Origin: Deinococcus carri
GTDB taxonomy: Bacteria; Deinococcota; Deinococci; Deinococcales; Deinococcaceae
Assembly: GCF_039545055.1 (NCBI RefSeq)
Contig: NZ_BAABRP010000017.1
Coordinates: 5,940-69,939, forward strand
Length of the DNA stretch: 64,000 nucleotides
Reading direction: 5' to 3'
The notes below the pieces were generated by a model. It made no database searches. It was not told the DNA's origin and saw only the letters and a list, made by a program, of their open reading frames with translations. Below, in pieces: positions 15,431-31,637 of the stretch; the first letter of the stretch is position 1, and each line of letters starts with the position of its first letter. A program made the position numbers and the translations under genes.

Positions 15431-16579
15431 TTACTTGCGCGTGACGCTGACGGTGCCCGCGGTGCTGCGCTTACCGTCCTTGACGGCGATCACGTACATC
15501 TTGGCCGCCATGCGGTCGCCGTTCTTGTCGAACTTGACCGGGCCGGTCAGCAGGTTGTAGCTGCCGTTGCGAACAGACGTCTCGACCTGGGTGCGGGAGG
15601 GGACCTTGTTCCCGTTGGCCTTGGCGGCGTTCAGGATGCCCAGCAGCACCACGCGGGCGGCGTCATAGCTCATCACGCCGTAGCCCTGGATGTTGCTGCC
15701 GAAGGTCTTCTGGTAGTTGCCGGCCAGCAGCTTGGCGGCAGGCACGGCGTCCACGGGCGGCGCAACGGTGGTGAAGTAGATGTTGGTGGCCCCGGTCCCG
15801 GCCAGCTTCACCAGGTCGTCACTGTCGTAGCCGTCGCCGCCGATGACGGGGGTCTGGATGCCCTTGTCGCGGAGCTGCTTGACGAAGGGACCGACCTGGC
15901 CGTACAGACCACCGAAGTAGATGGCGTCGGGCTTGAGGGCCTGGATCTTGGTGATGATGGCGGTGAAGTCGCGCTCCTCGGCGGCCACACCCTCGCTCTG
16001 CACGATGGTGGCCCCGTTGTCCTTCATCTCCTTCTCGGCCTGGTCGGACAGCCCCTGCCCGTAGGGGGTCTTGTCGTTCAGCACGTACACGCGCTTGGCC
16101 TTGAGCGTGTTGGTCACGAAGTTCCCGCCCGCCGGTCCCTGGGCGTCGTCGCGGGCGCACACGCGGTTCATGTTCTTCAGGCCGCGGTCGGTGACCTTTT
16201 CGTTGGTGTTGGACGGGCTGACCATCACCACGTGGCTGGGCGCGAGCACCGCGCTGGCGGGAATCGCCACACCGCTGTTCAGGGTGCCCACCACGCCTAG
16301 GATGGAGCGGTCCGCGGCGACGCGGCGGGCGGCGGCGGTCCCGGTGGCCGGGTCGGCCTGGTCGTCGTAGGCGACGAGCTGGAGGGTCATGCCCAGCTTG
16401 GCGAACTCGTCCTTCATCTCGTTGATGGCGAGCTGGGTGCCGTTCTTGATCTGGAGGCCCAGGTTGCTGCTGCTACCCGACAGCGGGCTGATGGTGGCGA
16501 CCTTGACGACGGTGGCGGCGTGGGCACTGCCCAGCGCGAGAGCGGCCAAGACGGAAAGGCTCAGGGCGGTTTTCTTCAT
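15431..16579 (-). CDS. livK: Branched-chain amino-acid ABC substrate-binding protein (system 1)
   Basis: 382 residues from the ATG at 16579, which has GGAGG at good spacing and begins directly with the signal peptide MKKTALSLSVLAALALGSAHA. It is a type I periplasmic binding protein of the Leu/Ile/Val family (KVATISPLSGSSSNLG, ARDDAQGPAGGNFV, PDAIYFGGLYGQVGPFV). It captures the amino acid and presents it to LivHM. It is expressed from its own promoter and terminator, which would allow it to be made in excess over the membrane complex encoded downstream. Confidence 0.93.
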   Translation of the reverse strand: MKKTALSLSVLAALALGSAHAATVVKVATISPLSGSSSNLGLQIKNGTQLAINEMKDEFAKLGMTLQLVAYDDQADPATGTAAARRVAADRSILGVVGTLNSGVAIPASAVLAPSHVVMVSPSNTNEKVTDRGLKNMNRVCARDDAQGPAGGNFVTNTLKAKRVYVLNDKTPYGQGLSDQAEKEMKDNGATIVQSEGVAAEERDFTAIITKIQALKPDAIYFGGLYGQVGPFVKQLRDKGIQTPVIGGDGYDSDDLVKLAGTGATNIYFTTVAPPVDAVPAAKLLAGNYQKTFGSNIQGYGVMSYDAARVVLLGILNAAKANGNKVPSRTQVETSVRNGSYNLLTGPVKFDKNGDRMAAKMYVIAVKDGKRSTAGTVSVTRK

Positions 16580-16632
16580 GCGTCCTCCGGGAAAACTCTT
16601 GCGCTTCACGCGCCTGTGTTGAGATGCGCCTG

Positions 16633-16661
16633 ATTCTAGGCACGTCTTAAAGGGAAGTCAA
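16633..16661 (-). promoter_or_regulatory. Promoter of liv binding-protein gene (system 1)
   Basis: Minus strand TTGACT (16661-16656), 17 nt, TAGAAT (16638-16633). It shares a 19-bp segment, with 2 mismatches, with the livH promoter at and upstream of the -35. Confidence 0.75.
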
Positions 16662-16812
16662 TGTGCCGCTCATGAGGCCTTTTGCAATGTCATGCGCTTT
16701 TCTTGTCTTTTCGGGGGTCCGGATTGCTGACGCCAAGCTGAAGAGAGCAACATTTCTCCGTCCCTTTCCCATCACACTTGGCTCACGGCTCCCTGCTGAT
16801 GCTTCCGGCGGG

Positions 16813-18171
16813 TCAGATCAGGTCCAGTGCGCGTTCCAGTTCCCAGGGGTGAACCGTGGTGCTGTAGTCGCGCCACTCGGCCCGCTTGGCGGCCACGAAA
16901 TGCTCCATCACATGTTCGCCCAGTGCGCCCGCCACCACCGGGTCCTTTTCCAGTTCGTCCACGGCCTCGCGCAGGTCGGCGGGCAGTTCGCGGATGCGGT
17001 GGTGGCGCTTCTCGCGCACGGTCATGCGGAAGATGTTGCGGGCGATGGCGGGCGGCGGCTCCATCTTCTGCGCCAGCCCGTCCAGTCCGGCGGCCAGCAG
17101 CACGGCCAGCGCCAGGTAGGGGTTGCAACTGGGGTCGGGCATCCGCACCTCGGCGCGGGTGGAGTGGCCGCGCTTGGCGGGAATGCGAATCAGGGCGGTG
17201 CGGTTGCTGGTGCTCCAGGCCACGTTGACCGGGGCCTCGTAGCCCGGCACCAGCCGCTTGTAGCTGTTTACCAGCGGATTGGTGATGGCCGTCATGCCGC
17301 CCGCATGTTCCAGCACCCCCGCGATAAAGTGCCGCGCCGTGTCCGAGAGGCCGTGTTCGCCCCCCGGGTCGGCAAAGGCGTTCTGCCCCTCCCGAAAGAG
17401 GCTGAGGTGGCAGTGCATCCCCGAGCCGTTCACCCCCGCAATGGGCTTGGGCAGGAAGCTCGCCAGCAGGCCGTGTTCCAGCGCCACCCGCTTGACCACG
17501 AACTTGAAGGTGGCGATGCGGTCGGCGGTTTCCAGCGCGGGCGCGTAGCGGAAGTCTATCTCGTGCTGTCCGGGCGCGACCTCGTGGTGGGCGGCCTCGA
17601 TCTCGAAGCCCATCTGCACCAGCCGCTGCGTGATCTCGCGGCGGATGCGCTCGCCCTTGTCGATGGGGGCCAGGTCGAAGTACCCGGCGCGGTCGTGGGT
17701 GACGGTGCTGCCCACCCCCGCCGGCGTGCGCTCGAACAGGAAGAACTCAGGTTCGGTGCCGACAAACATCTCGAAGCCCAGTGCGCGGGCACGTTCCACC
17801 TGCCGCTTCAGCACGAAACGGGGGTCGCCCTCGAAGGGCGTGCCGTCCGGCAGCGTCACGTCGCAGATCAGCCGGGCAATGCGGCCACTGGCGGCGTCCT
17901 CGGGCGAGAAGGGCGGATAGATCAGGAAGGTGGAGAGGTCGGGCGAGAGCAGCATGTCGCTCTCCTCGACGCGGGTGAAGCCCTCCACGGCGCTGCCGTC
18001 GAAGGTCACGTCACCGCGCAGCGCCTTCTCGAACTGCGAGCGCGGCACCTCGACGTTCTTGGTGGTGCCTAGGATGTCGGTGAATTGCAGGCGCAGGAAG
18101 GCCACGTTCTCGGCGTCGAGGGTGGCGAGCAGAGCCTCGGGGGTGGGTGTGGGGTTAGGGTTGAGGGTCAT
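16813..18171 (-). CDS. glnA: Glutamine synthetase, type I
   Basis: 452 residues from the ATG at 18171 (an ATG 8 codons upstream is also possible). GSI signatures in order: [14 protein letters not shown], the metal/glutamate-site [30 protein letters not shown], and the ATP-site run [18 protein letters not shown]. It makes glutamine from glutamate, ammonia and ATP. The region of the adenylylation tyrosine of proteobacterial GlnA reads [16 protein letters not shown], with no matching Tyr, so control by adenylylation is unlikely. It is divergent from glnN (GSIII) across a 270-bp spacer. Confidence 0.95.
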   Translation of the reverse strand: MTLNPNPTPTPEALLATLDAENVAFLRLQFTDILGTTKNVEVPRSQFEKALRGDVTFDGSAVEGFTRVEESDMLLSPDLSTFLIYPPFSPEDAASGRIARLICDVTLPDGTPFEGDPRFVLKRQVERARALGFEMFVGTEPEFFLFERTPAGVGSTVTHDRAGYFDLAPIDKGERIRREITQRLVQMGFEIEAAHHEVAPGQHEIDFRYAPALETADRIATFKFVVKRVALEHGLLASFLPKPIAGVNGSGMHCHLSLFREGQNAFADPGGEHGLSDTARHFIAGVLEHAGGMTAITNPLVNSYKRLVPGYEAPVNVAWSTSNRTALIRIPAKRGHSTRAEVRMPDPSCNPYLALAVLLAAGLDGLAQKMEPPPAIARNIFRMTVREKRHHRIRELPADLREAVDELEKDPVVAGALGEHVMEHFVAAKRAEWRDYSTTVHPWELERALDLI

Positions 18172-18261
18172 GAAAGGGGAGCCTCCGTGGTCCATTGACC
18201 GTAACGGGCGTGGGGGGAGCGGTGCAAGCCTGGGGGGAGGGGGACGCAGGCTGTTCCCGAA

Positions 18262-18289
18262 AGTATAGCTGCCCGGCTAAAAAACTTAG
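18262..18289 (-). promoter_or_regulatory. Weak candidate promoter of glnA
   Basis: Minus strand TATACT (18267-18262) with a poor -35 about 18 nt upstream. It would give a leader of about 85 nt. Confidence 0.35.
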
Positions 18290-18359
18290 AACAAATTGCA
18301 AAATCCGGAAGAAAATCTCGCCGGTCTGTGAATTATCTGTGCAACTTGTCCTCTCTGCA

Positions 18360-18389
18360 TTGACCACCCCGCGACGTTGCGCCTATACT
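18360..18389 (+). promoter_or_regulatory. Promoter of glnN
   Basis: TTGACC, 18 nt, TATACT. It gives a leader of roughly 45 nt with GGAGGGA before the glnN ATG. Confidence 0.65.
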
Positions 18390-18441
18390 CGCGGCGTTCG
18401 CAGGGTGCGCCCGTCGGTGGCCCCTGTGCTGGAGGGAAGCC

Positions 18442-20601
<2,160 letters not shown>

Positions 20602-20642
20602 GGGGGTAGTTTGGCCTCCGCTCCTTGTGAGGCGGGATAATT

Positions 20643-20895
20643 CTTTGGGGCCGGGCAACTTGTAGCGAGCTTCCCCCCGCCCCCCCAGCCCCCCTACCCC
20701 CCACCGGGGGGCAGGGGGGAGCGGCGCTGCGCTAGGCAAGGGGGTTCCTTACGCTGGAAGGGGGTCAGGCTTCGCCCCGGTTTCCCGCTGGTTGCCAGGC
20801 TCAGCCCGCCGGGCGGCCTCGGGCCTGGCGGCCCGAACGGCTCGTCTTCCAGGCCTGCCCGCTTGAAGGGTGGGACTTGGGCAGCCGCTCCAAAG
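20643..20895. repeat. 253-bp dispersed repeat, copy 1
   Basis: Closely matches 39051-39304 over its whole length, with similarity extending about 10-15 bp outside each end. Ends are imperfect inverted repeats (CTTTGGGGC and GCTCCAAAG, 8 of 9). The interior has five C-runs followed by G-runs that can fold as a hairpin, or as a G-quadruplex on the minus strand. Confidence 0.85.
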
Positions 20896-20938
20896 TTTGA
20901 AAAGACAGACGGGGAGGCGAGGGCGTTCGCTTTCCTCT

Positions 20939-20973
20939 GCTGGCGGCTGGTCGCTGGCTGCTCTCTGCGCTCT
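20939..20973 (+). repeat. Heptanucleotide array (locus 3)
   Basis: Five consecutive 7-nt units that all start with GC, for example GCTGGCG and GCTGGTC. Confidence 0.6.
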
Positions 20974-21011
20974 CTGTGGGCCGGACTGGCTTCCTGGAGG
21001 TGACGCGCTGG

Positions 21012-21017
21012 TAAGCT
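21012..21017 (+). promoter_or_regulatory. -10 box of AAC(3)-family gene (leaderless type)
   Basis: TAAGCT, 6 nt before the GTG at 21024. Confidence 0.55.
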
Positions 21018-21023
21018 GAGGCC

Positions 21024-21826
<803 letters not shown>

Positions 21827-21830
<4 letters not shown>

Positions 21831-23026
21831 CCCGCCCCCTCTATCACGAGGCCCCCACCGCCCTGACTTTCACGGCCACCGTCACAGCCGTCCGGGAGGG
21901 CGCGGTGGCCCTGGACGCGACCGCCTTTTACCCGGAGGGCGGCGGCCAGAACGGGGACACGGGGGTGCTGCGCTGGCCCGGCGGTGAGATGCCGGTTCTG
22001 GACACCCGCAAGGACAAACCCAGCGGCACCGTCTGGCATGAGGTGGAAGGGGAGGTGCCCCCGGTGGGGACCCCCGTGACGGGGGAGGTGGACGCGGCGC
22101 GGCGCTGGCGGCACATGGCCCGGCACAGCGCCGAGCATCTGCTGGCGCAGGCCTTCCACCGCGTGAACCCGGCCTTCCGGGTGGCGGCGGTCAGCATGAG
22201 GAACGCCGAAATCACCCTGGACCTGGAGGGCGAACCGACGGAAGCCGATGTGCGCGCCGCCGAGGCGCTGCTGCGGGGGACGCTCGCCCGCCGCGAGCTG
22301 ACGCTGGACACGCCCACCGTCCCCGAAACGGAACTGCCCCACTACCCCCTGCGCCGGGAGACGAAGGTGCGCGGCGACGTGCGGCTGGTCATCTTCCGGG
22401 ACGCGGAGGGCACCCCCTTCGACGTGAGTGCCTGCGGCGGCACCCATGTCCCCCGCGCCAGCCTGGCCGCCCCGGTGGTCGTGCTGCGGACCGAGCGGAT
22501 TCGGAGTGGCCTGACCCGCGTGTTTTTCATGGCGGGGGAGGAGGCGGGCGAGTACCTCGCGGACGTCTACCGCCAGGCCCGCACCCTGGCCCAGGGCTTC
22601 AGCACCTCGGTCGCGGACCTGCCGGGGCGGGTGTCCGCCCTGGTGGCCGAGCGGGACGCGCTGAAGGCCGAGGCCGCCGCCCTGCGTGACCACCTCGCGC
22701 GTGCCCTGGCAGAGGCTGCCCCGCTGGAGGAGGTGGCCGGGGTGCCCCTGCGCGTCCTGACCCTGGGCGACGCGGCCCTGCTTCCCGGTGCCCTGAGCGC
22801 CACGCCGGCAGGGGAGGTGCGGGTGGCCCTCGCCCCGGAGGGCCGCTGCGGCATCGGCAGTGGGCGGGCGGATGTTCCCGCCGGGGCACTGCTGGGTGCG
22901 GTCCTGAAGGTCACGGGGGGCAAGGGCGGTGGGCGGCCCACACTCGCGCAGGGCACCACGGCACAGCCTGACGAGTTCATGCAGGCTGTGCGCGCGGAGG
23001 TCGCAGCCCTGCTGCCCACCGTCTAA
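21827..23026 (+). CDS. AlaX-type alanyl-tRNA editing protein with C-terminal DHHA1-like domain
   Basis: 399 residues. The editing core has the AlaRS/ThrRS zinc motifs HSAEH (about residue 101) and CGGTH (about 204), and FYPEGGGQNGDTG near the start. The long form continues with a helical segment (VAERDALKAEAAALRDHLARALAE) and a C-terminal alpha/beta DHHA1-like domain (GIGSGRADVPAGALLGAVLKVTGGKGGGRP, quoted in part). It probably hydrolyses mischarged Ser- or Gly-tRNA(Ala) in trans. Its start overlaps the stop of the AAC(3)-like gene, so the two are co-translated, which may point to a shared aminoacyl or amine theme. Confidence 0.88.
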
Positions 23027-23032
23027 AGCCGC

Positions 23033-23515
23033 TCACGCCGTCTTCAGCAGCGCCGTGAGGTGCCGCCGCAGCGCGTCCAGCACGGGCGCACTTTTCAGGC
23101 AGGCGGCCAGGGCGCGCGTGGCGTGGTGTTCGCTGCCGTGCATCGCCTCCGCGAGGTGGCTGTGGACCGTGGGATGCAGCCGCCCGCCCCGGTACAGCGC
23201 CGAGTCGAGCAGGTCGTCCACCGGCAGGCGGGCGTGCCGCTCGCCTGCCGGCGTGACGGTTTCCACCACGGCGCGGCCCCGCCCGTCACTCGTGAGGTGC
23301 GCGTGCAGGGGCCTCCCCGCGTGGCGCGTGACCTGTTCCACGGTGGGCAGCAGGGCATTCACCAGGTTCACGGCCAGGCTCAGGCCCAGCAGGTGGGCGC
23401 GGGCCACGTCGGCCTCGCCGCCGCCGAGCGTCTGCGCCAGCCGCCGGGCCAGGCGTTCGCCCTCGGCATGGAGCAGGGCCTGGGGGTCTTCGCCATTGCC
23501 CTGGGTCACGGTCAT
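23033..23515 (-). CDS. Uncharacterised 160-aa protein
   Basis: ATG at 23515 follows a TACCGT box by 6 nt, supporting a real leaderless gene. The protein is alpha-helical by appearance, with no signal peptide or membrane segment. It contains several His residues (HARLPVDDLLDSALYRGG, HPTVHSHLAEAMHGSEHH). I do not recognise the family. It converges on the AlaX gene, with only 6 bp between stops. Confidence 0.6.
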   Translation of the reverse strand: MTVTQGNGEDPQALLHAEGERLARRLAQTLGGGEADVARAHLLGLSLAVNLVNALLPTVEQVTRHAGRPLHAHLTSDGRGRAVVETVTPAGERHARLPVDDLLDSALYRGGRLHPTVHSHLAEAMHGSEHHATRALAACLKSAPVLDALRRHLTALLKTA

Positions 23516-23521
23516 GCCTCC

Positions 23522-23527
23522 ACGGTA
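23522..23527 (-). promoter_or_regulatory. -10 box of 160-aa gene (leaderless type)
   Basis: TACCGT on the minus strand, 6 nt before the ATG. Confidence 0.5.
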
Positions 23528-23597
23528 GCGCGTGTGCGCCCTGCGTTTCTCAACTCCCGCTGTGGGGCGCTATCACCCGGGGCCTGCGCCGCGTGCC

Positions 23598-23603
23598 TAG
23601 GCT
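23598..23603 (+). promoter_or_regulatory. -10 box of DUF1622 gene (leaderless type)
   Basis: TAGGCT, 6 nt before the ATG at 23610. Confidence 0.5.
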
Positions 23604-23609
23604 GCGGGG

Positions 23610-24044
23610 ATGGAAGGGGATTTTGGAGGCTTTTTCAGCCAGTTCGAGGGGACTGTCGGACTGATTACTCAGTACCTGGCGACCGGGGTCGAGGGCATCT
23701 CCGGCATCATCGTGGGCATCGCGGTGATTGAGGCGGTGTGGCGGTCACTGCGGCTTTTCTTCGTGCAGCACGAGCGGCCCGAGTCGCTTAAGGAGGCCAT
23801 TCGCCTGCGCCTGGGCCGCTGGCTCTCGGTGGTGCTGGAACTTCTGCTGGCCGCCGACATCCTGCGGACCGCCGTTTCGCCGACCTGGGACGCCATCGGC
23901 AGACTGGCCGCCATCGCGGGTATCCGGACGGCCCTGAACTATTTTCTGGGCCAGGAGGTGCGCGAGGAGGCGCAGCGGCAGCGACGGGAAGACGCCGACA
24001 GCAGCATCACCGGCCCCCTCCGCCAGGACCAGGGCCAGCCGTAG
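23610..24044 (+). CDS. DUF1622 family membrane protein
   Basis: 144 residues with hydrophobic segments at about 18-45 and 70-85. It carries the family pattern IRLRLGRWLSVVLELLLAADILRTAVSPTWDAIGRLAAIAGIRTALNYFL (quoted in part; key residues RLxLGRxLxLxLE, ADILRT, PTW, IRTxLNYFL). The C-terminus is charged (REEAQRQRREDAD). Function of DUF1622 is unknown. The next gene, 15 bp downstream, encodes a shorter relative. Confidence 0.85.
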   Translation: MEGDFGGFFSQFEGTVGLITQYLATGVEGISGIIVGIAVIEAVWRSLRLFFVQHERPESLKEAIRLRLGRWLSVVLELLLAADILRTAVSPTWDAIGRLAAIAGIRTALNYFLGQEVREEAQRQRREDADSSITGPLRQDQGQP

Positions 24045-24059
24045 GCGGGGGGCCACGGG

Positions 24060-24350
24060 ATGCTTCCCCTGCTGCGCCTGCTGGTGGAACTGGTCACCAA
24101 TCTGGTCCTCTTCGGGTACGTCGCCTTTGCGCTGCTTGTCCTCGTCCGGGGAGGCGGGCTGCGGCGTGTCCGGCTGCTGGTCGCGGACGGCATCCTGTTC
24201 GCCCTGAACTTCAAGGTCATCGCGACCCTGCTGCGCACGATGGAACTCACCACCTGGAACCAGATCGGCCTCTTTGCCGCCGTGTTCGTGCTGCGCACCG
24301 TCCTCAAGCGCGTCGTGACCTGGGAACGCCGCGAGCCGGCCGGGGGCTGA
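24060..24350 (+). CDS. Short membrane protein related to DUF1622
   Basis: 96 residues with two hydrophobic helices. The segment FKVIATLLRTMELTTWNQIG and the following VLRTVLKRVV align with AADILRTAVSPTWDAIG and IRTALNYFL of the preceding protein, so the pair looks like tandem paralogues, perhaps subunits of one complex. No separate promoter is visible; co-transcription is likely. Confidence 0.7.
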   Translation: MLPLLRLLVELVTNLVLFGYVAFALLVLVRGGGLRRVRLLVADGILFALNFKVIATLLRTMELTTWNQIGLFAAVFVLRTVLKRVVTWERREPAGG

Positions 24351-24368
24351 GGCCGCACCCCGGGTGGG

Positions 24369-26912
<2,544 letters not shown>

Positions 26913-26920
26913 GGGAGGCA

Positions 26921-27015
26921 GTGGGCTGTGAGCCGTGAGCTATGAAAAAGAGGGCGGATGCCAGAAGCTGAAGCCTCCGGGTGCCAGTTCATAGCTCATC
27001 GCCCAGCGCTCACGG
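26921..27015 (+). repeat. Heptanucleotide array, hairpin-forming (locus 4)
   Basis: Left arm units GTGAGCC and GTGAGCT; right arm units CTCATCG and CTCACGG. The arms are complementary across a roughly 40-nt spacer, between glgP and the exporter gene. Confidence 0.65.
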
Positions 27016-27022
27016 CCCCATA

Positions 27023-27910
<888 letters not shown>

Positions 27911-27913
27911 GGG

Positions 27914-28009
27914 GCGGCCAGCTTCCAGCAACCAGCGGCCAGCGAAAAAGCTCCAGCGGAGGTGCTGGAGCTTCGGCTTTCTTGGCTGGAAGCTGGCGGC
28001 TGGCCGCTT
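27914..28009. repeat. Heptanucleotide array, hairpin-forming (locus 5)
   Basis: Left arm units GCGGCCA and GCTTCCA; right arm units GAAGCTG and GCGGCTG. The arms flank and extend the terminator stem at 27948-27973. Confidence 0.7.
27948..27973. terminator. Bidirectional terminator between exporter gene and pckA
   Basis: A perfect 10-bp stem AAGCTCCAGC / GCTGGAGCTT has a 6-nt loop, with A-rich sequence on one side and T-rich on the other. Confidence 0.7.
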
Positions 28010-28012
28010 TTC

Positions 28013-29596
<1,584 letters not shown>

Positions 29597-29743
29597 AGCA
29601 GGAGTCCTTTCATGCGGGCGGCAGGCCCGGAAGGGGAGGGGATGATGTCTATACCCCTCTATCCTGGCCTATGAAGCGGTTCCAAACCAACCTTCGTGTT
29701 GTTACGCTGGAAGAAACACAACGCTGTACTCGGCATAAAAGGA

Positions 29744-29780
29744 CACAAAAGGGGGAGAGCCAACTGGTGGCTCCCCCCCC
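29744..29780 (-). terminator. Terminator of pspA
   Basis: GGGGGAGCCA pairs with TGGCTCTCCCCC (small bulge), followed on the minus strand by TTTTGTG. Confidence 0.6.
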
Positions 29781-29807
29781 GCCTGTGGGTGGTCTGCTGC
29801 CGGGTGT

Positions 29808-30488
<681 letters not shown>

Positions 30489-30511
30489 GGGTGTTCCTCC
30501 TTGCGAACATG

Positions 30512-30539
30512 ATTACGCACCCACCCCCCGCCCGGTTCC
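30512..30539 (-). promoter_or_regulatory. ECF-sigma-like promoter of pspA
   Basis: Minus strand GGAACC (30539-30534), 16 nt, CGTAAT (30517-30512). This matches the GGAAC-N16-CGT pattern of ECF sigma factors better than sigma-70. Confidence 0.5.
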
Positions 30540-30599
30540 CGGCCTCCTGAACCTCAAGGCCAGCTAAAGGGCACGGGGCAGAGGCCAAGAGACAGAAGG

Positions 30600-30642
30600 A
30601 GACAGAGAGGAAGGCCCCAGTCAGGGCACCTCCTCTCTGTCT
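30600..30642 (-). terminator. Inverted repeat/possible terminator after the 30667 gene
   Basis: A 12-bp perfect stem AGACAGAGAGGA / TCCTCTCTGTCT with partial inner pairing. The T-tract is poor, so termination efficiency is uncertain. Confidence 0.45.
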
Positions 30643-30666
30643 GTGTCCGGACCGAACGGCTGGCCG

Positions 30667-31497
30667 CTAGAACACGATGGGCTTCAGGCCCACGCTGGCC
30701 GTCCCACAGGCGACCGTCACGTTGGCCCCCGCCGGGGTAAAGGTGCAGCCCAGCGCCCGCAGCCCGGCCAGCGGGAAGATCAGGTTCTGGCCGTCGGTGG
30801 CCGGGACCAGCGGCAGCTCGACATTGCCGGTGCCCAGTTGCGCGGCCTTCTGGCCGACCGTCACGGTGAGGGGGGCCTCGTTGCCGCGGTTTAGGCGGAA
30901 CTTGCCACCGCCGAGCGAGGTGACATTGACTACGCCCACCAGGTCACGGCCCAGCACGTAGGGCTGGCCCTTCACGACGCCTGCCGGGGCCGGGCGGGCG
31001 GCCTGGGCGGCGGCCGGGGCACTCGCCTGCGCCACGTCCACCACCAGCAGCGTTTCCTTGTCGGTCAGCGGGGCCATCAGCACATACGCCCCGACGGGTC
31101 CCCCTGCCGTGCCGGACACCAGCAGCGAACTCGCCTTGCCGGAGGCCGCCGTCTTCCAGTCGCCCAGAGCGCGGGTGCCCAGTTGGCCGCGAATCAGCGG
31201 GCGCAGCGTGTTCGGCGTGCCCGGCACGTACAGGCACACCGCCGCCGAACTCACTTTGAGGGTGCGAGGGCAGGACACTATCTGGCCCTTCACAGTGCCG
31301 CTGATGCCCACGGCCACGCTGCTCACGGCCCGCGCGGTGTTGCCCGCGACGGTGGGGGTCGTGGCCGCGCGGGCCGGAGTTGCCGTCGCCGGGGCTGCCG
31401 TTGCTGGGGCGGGAGGCGTACTCTGCGCGCCCGCCATGCTCAGAACGCCGGTCAGGCACAGGCCCGCCAGGCGAACCACCTTTGAAACTTCACGCAT
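30667..31497 (-). CDS. Uncharacterised exported protein with Ala/Pro/Thr-rich linker
   Basis: 276 residues from the ATG at 31497, supported by a TAGCAT box 7 nt upstream and by an immediate signal peptide (VVRLAGLCLTGVLSMAGA). After a 40-residue low-complexity linker (STPPAPATAAPATATPARAA) come two similar-looking beta-rich segments, each with a Cys pair (IVSCPRTLKVSSAAVCLY; LGCTFTPAGANVTVACG). It may be a cell-envelope protein. I do not recognise the family. Divergent from the PIN-TRAM gene. Confidence 0.7.
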   Translation of the reverse strand: MREVSKVVRLAGLCLTGVLSMAGAQSTPPAPATAAPATATPARAATTPTVAGNTARAVSSVAVGISGTVKGQIVSCPRTLKVSSAAVCLYVPGTPNTLRPLIRGQLGTRALGDWKTAASGKASSLLVSGTAGGPVGAYVLMAPLTDKETLLVVDVAQASAPAAAQAARPAPAGVVKGQPYVLGRDLVGVVNVTSLGGGKFRLNRGNEAPLTVTVGQKAAQLGTGNVELPLVPATDGQNLIFPLAGLRALGCTFTPAGANVTVACGTASVGLKPIVF

Positions 31498-31504
31498 GGC
31501 AGGC

Positions 31505-31510
31505 ATGCTA
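31505..31510 (-). promoter_or_regulatory. -10 box of 30667 gene (leaderless type)
   Basis: TAGCAT on the minus strand, 7 nt before the ATG at 31497. Confidence 0.5.
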
Positions 31511-31624
31511 CCCGGCCTGCATGAGCGTCTACTTTGAAGCCCACATCCAACCGTCAGTTTCCTCATCCCCGCTGCGCGCGGGAGGGGGCGGCGCAAGGCC
31601 ACCTTGCACCGCGCAAGGGTCGGG

Positions 31625-31630
31625 TAAACT
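31625..31630 (+). promoter_or_regulatory. -10 box of PIN-TRAM gene (leaderless type)
   Basis: TAAACT, 7 nt before the GTG at 31638. Confidence 0.55.
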
Positions 31631-31637
31631 GGGGAGC

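Larger units (their letters stand above)
20602..21023. other. 422-bp spacer after glnN
   Basis: Contains repeat copy 1 (20643-20895), a short heptanucleotide array (20939-20973) and the promoter box of the next gene. No coding signal was seen. Confidence 0.7.

Noticed and set aside
20631..20742. Short minus-strand protein start common to both 253-bp repeats
   Set aside because: Both copies give a frame starting MPSAA.LPPAPRWG, but the frames diverge afterwards and lack a ribosome-binding site; it merely reflects DNA identity.
29597..29760. pckA promoter
   Set aside because: Several TATA-like words occur, but no -35/-10 pair with acceptable spacing could be chosen.
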